Below are positions 7,607 through 15,344 of a stretch of DNA of 31,049 bases, in pieces. Source of the DNA: an uncultured Roseateles sp. (GTDB lineage Bacteria; Pseudomonadota; Gammaproteobacteria; Burkholderiales; Burkholderiaceae). How positions within the stretch are numbered: position 1 is the stretch's first letter; each line of letters opens with the position of its first letter. A program made the translations under genes and the position numbers. The notes beneath the pieces were generated by a model. That model did not search any database and had not been told where the DNA came from. It saw nothing but the letters and a program-made list of their open reading frames with translations. The stretch covers positions 1-31,049 of the forward strand of contig CAMPJJ010000067.1 of the NCBI GenBank assembly GCA_946886855.1, in the 5' to 3' direction.

Positions 7607-9808
7607 GCCGCCGCCCCGCTGTCGGACACGACGCGCCCCTGGTCGATGACGATGACCCGCCCCGCCATCGCGATCGTTTCCGGGCGGTGGGCCACGACGA
7701 TGCGCGTCGCGCCGAGCGCCTCGACCGCGGCATTGACGCGACGCTCGGCGGCGACGTCCAGGTGGCTGGTGGCCTCGTCGAGCACCAGGATGCGCGGCCG
7801 CTTGTAGATCGCGCGCGCCAGCAGCAGCCGCTGACGTTGACCGCCCGACAAGCCCGTGCCGAGATCCCCCACCTGGGTCAGGTAGCCCATGGGCAGGGCC
7901 ACGATCTCGTCGTGGAGCGCGGCCTGGCGCGCGCAGTCCGCCACGCGCGCGAGGTCAGGTGCGGGATCGAAGAAGCTGATGTTCTCCTCGATGCTGCCGG
8001 CGAAGAGCAGGTCGTCCTGCATCACCGTGCCGACGATGCGGCGGTAGGCGCCCAGGCCCAGGCGTCGCAGCGCCTGGCCGCCGACGAGCATTTCCCCCCG
8101 CGTGGGCGTGAGCAGGCCCAGCAACAGCTTCACCAGCGTCGTCTTGCCGCTGCCCGAGACGCCGGTGATCGCCACGCACTCGCCGGGCGCGATCCGCAGG
8201 TCGATGCCGGCGAGCACCTCGGCCTCGCCGTCGCCGTAGCGGAAGGCGACGTCGCGCAATTCGATCGACGCCGGCAAGGCGCTCAGATCCGCCTGCGCCA
8301 CCTGCGCTGCCTGCGCTGCCTGCGCTGCCTGCGCCGACTGCGTCAACTGCGTCAAGTCGGCGGTGTCCTCGACCGGCGTGGTGAGGATGTCGGCCAGCCG
8401 CTCGCCATGCAGGCGCAGCATCCGGAGTTCGAAGAGCCGGTCGATCAACGCGGCCACGCGGTCGCTGAACTGATCCTTGTAGGCCAGGAAGGCCAGCAGC
8501 ATGCCGACCGTCAGGCGCGTGTCCAGCACCGCGAGCGCGGCCAGCCAGATCACCGCGACGCGTTCGAGGCCGAAGATCAGACCGCGCGCCGTCTCCTCGC
8601 CCAGCGACCAGCGCGCCAGGCGCAGGCGGCCGTTGACCTCGTCGGCCAGCAGGCCGACCCACCCGATGCGCCGCTGCTCGCCCCGATCGAAGAGGCGCAC
8701 GGCCTGGACGCCGCGCACCGACTCGAGGAAATGCGTCTGCTGGCGCGCGGCGCGCCGGATCGTCTCGGCAGTCGCGTCGCGCAGGCCGTGGAAGACGCCC
8801 CAGCGCAGCAGCGCGTACAGCAGGACGGCGACCAGCGTGACAGCGGTCAGTTCGCCGCTGTACAGGATCATCACGACCAGGGTGACGACCGCCAGCAGGC
8901 CGTCGATCACGCCCTCGACGAACTGCGTCGTGAAGGTGTGCTGGATCGTGTCGATCGCGCCGAAGCGCGAGACGATGTCGCCGAGGTGGCGTTTCTCGAA
9001 CCAGGCCGGCGGCAGCCGCATCAGGTGCCCGAAGGCGCGGCCCTGCCACTGGAAGGCGAGGCTGGTGGACAAGACCGTCGTCATCCAGGAACGGACGGCG
9101 CCCAGCGCGACGCGGATCCCGGCGAGCAGCAGGAAGCCGAGGCCGAGCACCAGGATCAGCTCGCGGTCGCCCGTCGCGAGCGCGTGATCGGCCAGCCACT
9201 GCAGATGGAAGGGCGCCATCAGTCCCAGCATCTGCAAGGCGAGGCCGAGCACCAGGACTTGCGCCAGCGATCGCTTCAAGCCGGTGATGCGGCCGAGCAG
9301 CGCGCGCCATCGCCAGCCGCCTGGATCACCGCCGGCGCGGGCCGCGAGACTGTCGTCGAAGCCCTCCTCCGGCGCGAGTTCGAGCGCGACGCCGGTGAAG
9401 TGGCGCGACACCTCCGCCGTCGCCACGCGTCGACGGCCGATGGCGGGATCGAGCAGCGTGACCCCGGCGCGATCGACGCGCTCCAGCACCACGAAATGGT
9501 CCATGTCCCAATGCAGGATGCAGGGCAGCGCCAGCTGGGGCAGTTCCTCCAGCGTGAGTTGCAGCGGCCGGCTTCCCAGTCGCAGCGCGCTCGCCATCTC
9601 GATCAGGCCCACCAGCGTGGCGCCATGGACGGACAGGGAGAAGCGCCGCCGCATGGCCGGCATGTCGAGCGATCGCCCCCCAGTGGCCGGCGATCATCGC
9701 CAGACACGCCGCGCCGCATTCGGCGGCTTCATCCTGCAGCAGCTCGGGCGTGCGCCGGCGGGGCCGCAAGGCCAGCGCCGGCCCCCGGACATCGGGAGCG
9801 GGTGTCAT
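7603..9808 (-). CDS. C39-peptidase ABC exporter for double-glycine peptides (frameshifted as read)
   Basis: Inner-membrane exporter that would cut double-glycine leaders and pump the peptide out with an HlyD adaptor and an outer-membrane channel. The ATG at 9808 overlaps the adaptor's stop (ATGA). The peptidase domain (about 1-140) has the catalytic Cys in DEAAECGAACLAMI, His in HWDMDHFVVLE and Asp in LLDPAIG. A six-helix membrane domain follows, then an ATPase with Walker A GVSGSGKTTLVK, signature LSGGQRQRLLLARA, Walker B ILVLDEATSHLD and switch His in VVAHRPET. Reading is broken at the C6 tract 9676-9681. Taking one base out joins GHWG to RSLDMPAMRRRFSLS and gives about 734 residues, the normal size. 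Without that, translation could restart at the ATG at 9663, giving 686 residues without the catalytic Cys. A Gln/Ala-rich repeat lies between the membrane and ATPase domains. Confidence 0.9.
8291..8353. repeat. 9-nt repeat in the exporter's interdomain linker
   Basis: Seven tandem 9-nt units of the type GCCTGCGCT encode Gln-Ala-Ala and Gln-Leu-Thr triplets between the membrane and ATPase domains. Changes in copy number keep the frame. Confidence 0.85.
9676..9681. other. C6 tract where the exporter frame breaks
   Basis: Six C on the plus strand (six G on the coding strand). The upstream frame carries the peptidase Cys motif; the downstream frame carries the rest of the peptidase and the whole transporter. 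Five bases in this tract would restore one frame. It may be a sequencing error, a fixed mutation or a slippage switch. Confidence 0.85.
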
Positions 9809-11097
9809 CGTTCCACGGGAGCCTGCGTCGCGGACAGGCGCCGGAGCGGATCCATCACCCACTCGTACAGGCGGCGCCGTTCCAGCGCGACGATGGCCTG
9901 CAGCCTCATGCCCGGCCGCAAGGGATGCGCGACGCCGCGCGCCACGAGCGTCGGCCGGTCCAGGCGCACGCGCACGCGGTAGGCCGCTTCCGGACCCGCC
10001 GCGACCAGATCGACCGAACGCACCCACCCCGTCAGTGCGCCGAAGGTCTGATGGGGAAACGCGTCCACCTGGAGCCGCACCGGCAGGCCTTCGGTCATGA
10101 ACGCCGCGGCACGCGCCGGCGCCTGCAACTCGGCCTCCAGCGCGCTGCCGTCGGGCCAGAGGTGGGCGAGCGCCTCCCGCGCGGCGACGGACTGACCCGG
10201 TCCGGCCTTCAACGCCGACACGCGGCCAGCGTCCGGAGCGAGGATCAGCGTCTCGCCGCGGGCCTGGTGCTGGGCCACCTCCTGATCGAGGGCGGCGAGT
10301 GCGCGGGCATGGCCCTCTTCGTCGCGCCCCTGCTGCAGGACCGCGGCACGCAGCGCCAGCAGCGCCGCGCGCTCGTCGCGCCGGGACGAGGCCCATGCGC
10401 CCTCGAGTTGAGACAGGCGCTGCCGCGCCTCGATGGCGGCGATCTCATGCGCGTGCGCGGCGCTCACCGTGCTCATGCCGGCCTGCTGCAGCCGACGCTG
10501 TCGATCGAAGGCGTCGTCGTCGAGCGCCACACGGCGGCTTTGCAGCGCAATCTCCGAGGCCAGGCGGCGCTGGTCCTCGCGCAGCGCGTCGATCCGGACG
10601 CGGGCCGCATCGAGGCCGTGCGCTTCCTGCTGGCGGCGATGGTGCGACTCCGCGACGAGGCTGTCGCGACGCTGCTTCAACAGGCGCACGACCGTGGTGT
10701 CGACGTCCTCGCCACGGTGCTCGCCACGGTGCTCGTCATGGCTCTCGCCACGCCCCTCGCCCTGTGCGTCGCCCCGTCCCCCGCGCAGCACGAAGAGCAC
10801 CTCGCCCGCCCGGACCGCCTGCCCTTCCGAGACGCGGCGCTCCGCCACGCGCCCGTCCCGATCCGCGACGATGCGCAGCAGGCCGGACTCCGGCGTCAAC
10901 ACGCCCGGCAGACGCGCCGTGGCGCTGGCCGAGCAGCACAGGAAAAGGGCCAGCAGGCCGAGCACGATGAACACGGCCAGGGCCGTCCCCATCGCGAAGC
11001 CCACCGGCCGTGCGAGCAGGAGCGCGCCACCTGGCGCGTCCCTGCCCTGCAAGGCCTCCGCGCGGAACAGCGGGAGGCCCTCCGGCTGTTCCGTCAT
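9805..11097 (-). CDS. HlyD/CvaA-family periplasmic adaptor
   Basis: Membrane-fusion protein linking the ABC exporter to an outer-membrane channel in type I secretion. The predicted 430 residues have a short cytosolic start, one transmembrane helix (about 35-57, FAMGTALAVFIVLGLLALFL), a first half-lipoyl motif (GVLTPESGLLRIVADRDGRV, VSEGQAVRAGEVLFVL), a long alpha-hairpin rich in Arg/Gln/Glu/Ala (about 135-275), the second half-lipoyl (ILAPDAGRVSALKAGPGQSV) and a beta-barrel end (RPGMRLQAIVALERRRLYEWVMDPL). I chose the ATG at 11097, whose first base is the last base of the peptide gene's stop. The gene's own stop overlaps the exporter's ATG. These overlaps make one coupled operon. A Gly/Arg/Glu/His-rich insert at about residues 114-130 comes from a 12-nt repeat. 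Confidence 0.9.
   Translation of the reverse strand: MTEQPEGLPLFRAEALQGRDAPGGALLLARPVGFAMGTALAVFIVLGLLALFLCCSASATARLPGVLTPESGLLRIVADRDGRVAERRVSEGQAVRAGEVLFVLRGGRGDAQGEGRGESHDEHRGEHRGEDVDTTVVRLLKQRRDSLVAESHHRRQQEAHGLDAARVRIDALREDQRRLASEIALQSRRVALDDDAFDRQRRLQQAGMSTVSAAHAHEIAAIEARQRLSQLEGAWASSRRDERAALLALRAAVLQQGRDEEGHARALAALDQEVAQHQARGETLILAPDAGRVSALKAGPGQSVAAREALAHLWPDGSALEAELQAPARAAAFMTEGLPVRLQVDAFPHQTFGALTGWVRSVDLVAAGPEAAYRVRVRLDRPTLVARGVAHPLRPGMRLQAIVALERRRLYEWVMDPLRRLSATQAPVER
10708..10755. repeat. 12-nt tandem repeat in the adaptor gene
   Basis: Four copies of CTCGCCACGGTG and variants lie head to tail, the first two identical. They encode the GEGRGESHDEHRGEHRG stretch just after the first half-lipoyl motif. 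Confidence 0.85.
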
Positions 11098-11294
11098 CAA
11101 CCGATCGCGGTCGTGTTCCCGTTGCAGCAGCAGGGCCCGCCTGGCCTCGCCGGCGCCGCCAGCATGTGCACCGCCCCCGCGCGGCGCCGCGGCAGCGTGA
11201 GCTGTTGGAGGATCTCGGTCGCCGGATTGGTCGGGAGGTTCAGGACCGTACCGCCGCCGACGGCATGAAGTTCTTGGATGGATAACGTGCGCAT
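11097..11294 (-). CDS. Double-glycine leader peptide, candidate microcin/bacteriocin precursor
   Basis: Predicted 65-residue precursor, the first gene of the peptide-adaptor-exporter operon. The leader MRTLSIQELHAVGG ends in the double glycine cut by C39 exporters and follows the LSxxELxxVxGG pattern. It resembles the colicin V leader, MRTLTLNELDSVSGG, over its whole length. The mature part would be about 51 residues: first GTVLNLPTNPATEILQQLTL, then a basic Arg-Arg-Arg patch, a Pro/Gly/Ala stretch and a Cys-Cys-Cys-Asn-Gly motif near the end. It is shorter and less Gly-rich than colicin V, so it may be a new microcin, a signal peptide or another exported peptide. The ATG at 11294 has GGGAG about 6 nt upstream. 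No immunity gene is obvious next to it. The leader is seen directly; antibacterial function is inference. Confidence 0.8.
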   Translation of the reverse strand: MRTLSIQELHAVGGGTVLNLPTNPATEILQQLTLPRRRAGAVHMLAAPARPGGPCCCNGNTTAIG

Positions 11295-11309
11295 GCGCCT
11301 CTCCCGGAC

Positions 11310-11342
11310 ATCCTGGGTGTCGGACGACGGAGATCCCAGGAT
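11310..11342. promoter_or_regulatory. Inverted repeat upstream of the leader-peptide gene
   Basis: ATCCTGGG (11310-11317) and CCCAGGAT (11335-11342) form perfect 8-bp arms with a 17-nt spacer, starting 16 nt upstream of the leader-peptide ATG. It could be an operator or a 5'-leader hairpin for the secretion operon. Confidence 0.45.
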
Positions 11343-11457
11343 CCGCAGAGCCCCGTCGCGAGCGTCAGAACGACGCCCGACACGCTAGTGCCCGCCACCG
11401 CGTGCCCGACCTTCGGTGCGACCAGGGGTTGCCATCCCGTTGGCCCGGGATCGGGCG

Positions 11458-12858
11458 TCAATGCCCGGCGGCGGGGGTCGGGTCCTGATCCCGCGTCGTG
11501 TCGACGGGGAACGGCGCCAGCCACGCCAGCACGATCGGCGGGATCGAGAACACCAGCACCCAGCCGAAGAAGCTCGCGTAATGCTGGCCCACGCCCGCGT
11601 AGAGCCAGCCGCTGACGCTGCCCGTGGCCCACTTGGTCAGCGCCATGACGCCGGTGGCCATCGCGTAGTGGGTCATCTTGAAGGGGCCCGGCGCGATCTG
11701 CTGCATCATGTAGAGCATGTGCCCGACCGAGCCCATGCCGAAGCCGAACTTCTCGACGGCGACCACGGCGCCTATCCACCACAGGTCGGTCGGCAGCGCG
11801 TGGCTGAGGTAGTAGTAGGTCAGGTGCGGCAGGTTGAGTGCGACCGCCAGCAGCAGGAACGAGCGCCGCAGCGTCATCTTCGACGCGATGAATCCGCCGA
11901 GGAACGCCCCCGCGATGAACGCGATCGTGCCGGCGCTGCCGTAGATGTGGCCCAGCGCCGCATTGTCCAGGCCGAGTCCGCCCGCCGAGCGCGGATCGAG
12001 CAGGAACAGCGGCCCGAACTTCTCGATGAATCCCTCACCGAAGCGGTAGAAGAACACCACCGCCAGCATCATCCAGATCGACGGCTTCTGGAACAGCGTG
12101 ACCCAGGATTCCCGCAGCGACACCATCGCGCTGGACAAGTCCTGACCCTGCACCGCCGACGGCGCGCCGGGCGGCAGCACCCGCAGGTGCCACAGCCCGA
12201 AGCCGCCCATCATCGCGGCCGCGCCCAGCATCACCGCCATCCAGCACTGCACCCAGGTCCAGCCCAGCGAGCCGTGCAGCCAGCCGGTCAGCGACACCAG
12301 CAGCCCCGACGCCACCACCGCGCCGAGGTTCCAGCACATGCCCTGCACGCCGGCATAGCGCGCCTGTTCGCGCGGGCTCATGGTCGTCATGAACACGCCG
12401 TCGGCCACGATGTCCTGCGTCGCCGACGCGAAGCCGGTGATCCAGAAGAAGGCCAGAGACGCGCGGAAGAAGCCGTCCAGCGGCAGGCAGAACGCGACGG
12501 CGCCGATCGAGGCCATCATCAGGAACTGCATCGTGATCACCCACCAGCGCTTGGTCCGGTACGGTTCCAGCAACGGCGACCACAGCGGCTTGAGCACCCA
12601 GGGCAGGTACATCTGCGAGGTGTAGAGCGCGATGTCCTCGTTGGACACGCCCAGGTTCTTGTACAGGATGGCCGCGACCAGGCCCACCAGCACGTTCGGC
12701 AGGCCCATCGCCAGATAGACCGAGGGCACCCAGGTCAAGGGATGACGGGCGTGGCGGCCGGCGGCCTGGCCATCGGCCGACGCCTGGCCGGACAACGCGT
12801 CGCCGGGGCCCGCCGCCCGCGCGCCGGCGCCCGCGACCCGGGATAGATCTGCACTCAT
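11458..12858 (-). CDS. MFS permease, AmpG-like
   Basis: Inner-membrane major facilitator of 466 residues with about twelve hydrophobic helices after a polar, Ala/Gly-rich N-terminal tail of about 40 residues. Family-like stretches include YLAMGLPNVLVGLVAAILYKNLGVS, LPWVLKPLWSPLLEPYRTKR, and FWITGFASATQDIVADG, where the acidic residue of helix 4-5 lies, as in AmpG muropeptide permeases. AmpG carries anhydromuropeptides for cell-wall recycling, but many relatives carry other sugars or siderophores. The LacI-type operator just upstream favours a sugar or cell-wall sugar substrate. The ATG at 12858 has AGGAG 8 nt upstream; longer in-frame starts would read across the operator. It is divergent from the chemoreceptor gene. 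Family fairly sure, substrate unknown. Confidence 0.8.
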   Translation of the reverse strand: MSADLSRVAGAGARAAGPGDALSGQASADGQAAGRHARHPLTWVPSVYLAMGLPNVLVGLVAAILYKNLGVSNEDIALYTSQMYLPWVLKPLWSPLLEPYRTKRWWVITMQFLMMASIGAVAFCLPLDGFFRASLAFFWITGFASATQDIVADGVFMTTMSPREQARYAGVQGMCWNLGAVVASGLLVSLTGWLHGSLGWTWVQCWMAVMLGAAAMMGGFGLWHLRVLPPGAPSAVQGQDLSSAMVSLRESWVTLFQKPSIWMMLAVVFFYRFGEGFIEKFGPLFLLDPRSAGGLGLDNAALGHIYGSAGTIAFIAGAFLGGFIASKMTLRRSFLLLAVALNLPHLTYYYLSHALPTDLWWIGAVVAVEKFGFGMGSVGHMLYMMQQIAPGPFKMTHYAMATGVMALTKWATGSVSGWLYAGVGQHYASFFGWVLVFSIPPIVLAWLAPFPVDTTRDQDPTPAAGH

Positions 12859-12894
12859 CGACTTGTCTCCTCTTGTGCTTGCAGCATAAGGGAC

Positions 12895-12912
12895 GATGAC
12901 AACGCTGTCATC
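12895..12912. promoter_or_regulatory. LacI-type operator before the MFS gene
   Basis: GATGACAACGCTGTCATC is an 18-bp near-perfect palindrome (one mismatched pair) centred on CG, the hallmark of LacI-family operators. It lies 36 nt upstream of the MFS start, where it would block transcription. No lacI-type gene is in the window, so the regulator must be encoded elsewhere. Confidence 0.6.
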
Positions 12913-13127
12913 TTCGGAGAAGCCCAGGGGGCGGGATAAAACTGATGATTTTTCGTACGCCGTACGCCAAACTGCCATGGCGTGACCGACTTCGCGACAG
13001 GCCACCGGACGTGAGAGACGCGCGCTCTTCCCCACGGTCGGCGCCCCCTCTCGGACAGGTTTCTGAAGGCTGTCGCGCGCAACCTGCCAACACTTCTCGT
13101 AACACCCGGCCTCCCCCGGTCAAGACC

Positions 13128-14690
13128 ATGTCCATCCTCAGAAACTTCCGAATCGGCAAACGCCTGGCGCTGGCCTTCGCCACAGTGCTGGTGCTGCTGT
13201 GTTTCATCGCTGCCTTCGGCATCCAGCAGATGGCACGGATCAACGACAACGTCCAGGACCTCAACACCAACTGGCTGCCCAGCGTCGCCAAGCTGGCCGA
13301 CATGCAGGATGCCGCCAACGAGGCGCGCCGCCTTTCGCTGCGCGGCGCGCTGGAGCTCGACGACGGCGGCCGCGCCAAGCTCGCGCAGCAGCGCGACGCC
13401 GCCGTCCAGGCGTTCGACAAGGCGGCCAAGGAGTACGAGCCCTCCATCACCGGCGACAAGGAGAAGCAGCTCTATGGCCAGATCCGCGATGCCTGGAAGG
13501 CCTACCTCGACGCCGACGCCGAGTTGCAGCGCGCCATCGCCGGCGGTGAAGCCCAGCACGAGAGTGCCCGCAAGCTGGCCGGCGGCAGTTCCTCCACCCT
13601 GTTCACCACCCTGGCCAAGGCCATCGACATCGACGTCGCCTTCAACCGCGACGGTGGCGACCTCGCGGCCAAGGACGCGGCGGCCTCCTATGCCAACGGA
13701 TTGCGTGTGACGCTGGGGGTGGTCGCCGTGGCGCTGGCCATCGGCATCGCGCTGGCGGTGCAGGTGACGCGTTCCATCACCTCGCCGATCGCCCAGGCGG
13801 TGCGCGCCACCGAGGACGTGGCCGCCGGCGACCTCACCGTCCACATCGAGGCGGAAGGCCGCGACGAGCCCGCCGACCTCCTGCGCGCCATGGGTCGCAT
13901 GGTCGACCAGTTGGGCCGCCTGGTCGGCCAGGTGCGTGACAGCAGCGAGAGCATCGCCAACGGCTCCAAGGAGATCGCCCAGGGCAACGCGGACCTGAGC
14001 TCGCGCACCGAGACCCAGGCCAGCAGCCTGCAGCAGACCGCCGCGTCGATGGAAGAGCTGACCAGCTCGGTCGCCCAGAACGCCCAGTCCGCGGGCCAGG
14101 CCAGCCGCATGGCCGCCGACGCGTCGGGCGCCGCCGGCGAAGGCGGCCAGGCCGTGAGCGCCCTGGTCGAGACGATGCAGGGCATCAGCGACGCGTCGCG
14201 CCGCATCGGCGACATCATCGGCACGATCGACGGCATCGCCTTCCAGACCAACATCCTCGCCCTGAATGCGGCGGTCGAGGCGGCCCGGGCCGGCGAGCAG
14301 GGTCGCGGATTCGCGGTCGTCGCGTCCGAGGTGCGGGCGCTGGCGCAGCGCTCGGCGGCCGCGGCCAAGGAGATCAAGGACCTGATCCAGGCCAGCACCC
14401 AGCGCGTGGACACCGGCGCGCGCCAGGCGCAGAGCGCCGGCGAGGTGATGCAGCGGGTGGTGGCGCAGGTCGGCCAGGTCGACACCCTGATCCGCGAGAT
14501 CTCCGCCGCCACGCAGGAGCAGAACGGCGGCATCCAGCAGGTCGGCGACGCCGTCACCCACCTGGACCAGGTCACCCAGCAGAACGCGGCCCTGGTCGAG
14601 GAAAGCGCCGCCGCCGCCGAGAGCCTCAACGGCCAGGCCCAGCAGCTGGCCCGGCTGGTCAGCCAGTTCCGCGTCGGCGCGGCCGCCTGA
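13128..14690 (+). CDS. Methyl-accepting chemotaxis protein
   Basis: Transmembrane chemoreceptor of 520 residues. TM1 lies at about 11-32 ([20 protein letters not shown]), then a four-helix-bundle periplasmic domain with the MCP signature [27 protein letters not shown] start, TM2 near 193-213, a HAMP domain (to about 266) and the cytoplasmic signalling rod. The hairpin tip has the conserved [20 protein letters not shown] and [10 protein letters not shown] segments that contact CheA/CheW, and Gln/Glu pairs such as [19 protein letters not shown] mark methylation helix 1. I chose the ATG at 13128 ([13 protein letters not shown]) because the upstream in-frame sequence has no membrane or domain features. 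No pentapeptide for CheR binding is seen at the end. The ligand is unknown. Confidence 0.93.
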   Translation: MSILRNFRIGKRLALAFATVLVLLCFIAAFGIQQMARINDNVQDLNTNWLPSVAKLADMQDAANEARRLSLRGALELDDGGRAKLAQQRDAAVQAFDKAAKEYEPSITGDKEKQLYGQIRDAWKAYLDADAELQRAIAGGEAQHESARKLAGGSSSTLFTTLAKAIDIDVAFNRDGGDLAAKDAAASYANGLRVTLGVVAVALAIGIALAVQVTRSITSPIAQAVRATEDVAAGDLTVHIEAEGRDEPADLLRAMGRMVDQLGRLVGQVRDSSESIANGSKEIAQGNADLSSRTETQASSLQQTAASMEELTSSVAQNAQSAGQASRMAADASGAAGEGGQAVSALVETMQGISDASRRIGDIIGTIDGIAFQTNILALNAAVEAARAGEQGRGFAVVASEVRALAQRSAAAAKEIKDLIQASTQRVDTGARQAQSAGEVMQRVVAQVGQVDTLIREISAATQEQNGGIQQVGDAVTHLDQVTQQNAALVEESAAAAESLNGQAQQLARLVSQFRVGAAA

Positions 14691-14757
14691 GCGCGGTCTT
14701 GGGGCGCTCCTGGGGCGGGGACGATTACCTAAGTCACCACCCCGAGGCTCCCCCGCT

Positions 14758-14790
14758 GGCTATCCTTTCTTCCGGTCAAGAAGGACAGCC
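14758..14790 (+). promoter_or_regulatory. Hairpin covering the tssJ ribosome-binding site
   Basis: GGCTATCCTTTCTT (14758-14771) pairs with AAGAAGGACAGCC (14778-14790) across a 6-nt loop, with one mismatch and one bulged T. The AAGGA ribosome-binding site (14781-14785) is inside the stem, and the tssJ ATG follows at 14793. Folding would block translation initiation of the first T6SS gene. Confidence 0.6.
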
Positions 14791-14792
14791 AG

Positions 14793-15344
14793 ATGCTCAC
14801 GCCGCGTTCGGGACACCCCAGCCCCCTTTCCCTCACTCGCAGGGCCGCCGTGGCGGCCCCGTTGGCATTCGGGGCGTTGATCGCCCTGGGCGCCCTGGGG
14901 GGCTGCTCGTCCCTCGACAAGATCAACCCGTTCTCCAGTGCGGACAAGCCGACGGAGGTGAGCAAGGGCAGCATCCAGGCCTCGGCGCAGGTGAACCCGA
15001 GCGTCACCAAACGCCCGTCCCCGCTGCTGGTGCGGGTGTATGAGCTGAAATCGGACGTCGGCTTCAATGCCGCCGACTTCGTCAGCCTGTACCAGAAGGA
15101 CCAGACCGAGCTGGGCACCGAGCTCGTCTCCCGCGAGGAGATGACGCTGCAGCCGGGCGAAGCGCGTCCGTGGACGAAGAAGACCCTGTCGCCCGAGACC
15201 CGCTTCATCGCGGTCTTCGCCGCCTACCGCGACCTGGAGCGTGCGCGCTGGCGGGCGATCGTGCCGGTGGTCGTGGGCAGGAAGCAGGAGATCCTCATCC
15301 AGGCCGATGAACTGTCGGTCAGCGCGACGGTCAGGCTGCCGTGA
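14793..15344 (+). CDS. tssJ: T6SS outer-membrane lipoprotein TssJ
   Basis: Lipoprotein that anchors the T6SS membrane complex to the outer membrane through contact with TssM. The predicted 183 residues have a Tat/Sec-like start with RR, a hydrophobic stretch and the lipobox LGALGGC with Cys38 as the lipidation site. The transthyretin-like fold shows family segments: SPLLVRVYELKSDVGFNAADF, SLYQKDQTELGTELVSREEM, LQPGEARPW and FIAVFAAYRDLERARWRAIV. The start ATG has AAGGA 7 nt upstream, held within a hairpin. The stop overlaps the tssK GTG by four bases. It opens the plus-strand T6SS block; the gene before it is an unrelated chemoreceptor. Confidence 0.93.
   Translation: MLTPRSGHPSPLSLTRRAAVAAPLAFGALIALGALGGCSSLDKINPFSSADKPTEVSKGSIQASAQVNPSVTKRPSPLLVRVYELKSDVGFNAADFVSLYQKDQTELGTELVSREEMTLQPGEARPWTKKTLSPETRFIAVFAAYRDLERARWRAIVPVVVGRKQEILIQADELSVSATVRLP

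Noticed and set aside
7687..11268. Long plus-strand open frame opposite the exporter and adaptor
   Set aside because: Its product is a low-complexity Arg/Gln/His mixture with no motif, while the minus strand carries complete family signatures.
12859..13035. Upstream extension of the MFS gene to 13035
   Set aside because: The ATG at 12858 has a good ribosome-binding site, and the extension runs through the LacI-type operator and intergenic sequence.
12945..13127. Upstream extension of the chemoreceptor gene to 12945
   Set aside because: The added residues are Arg/Pro-rich with no match to receptor N-termini, and the ATG at 13128 gives a typical start into TM1.
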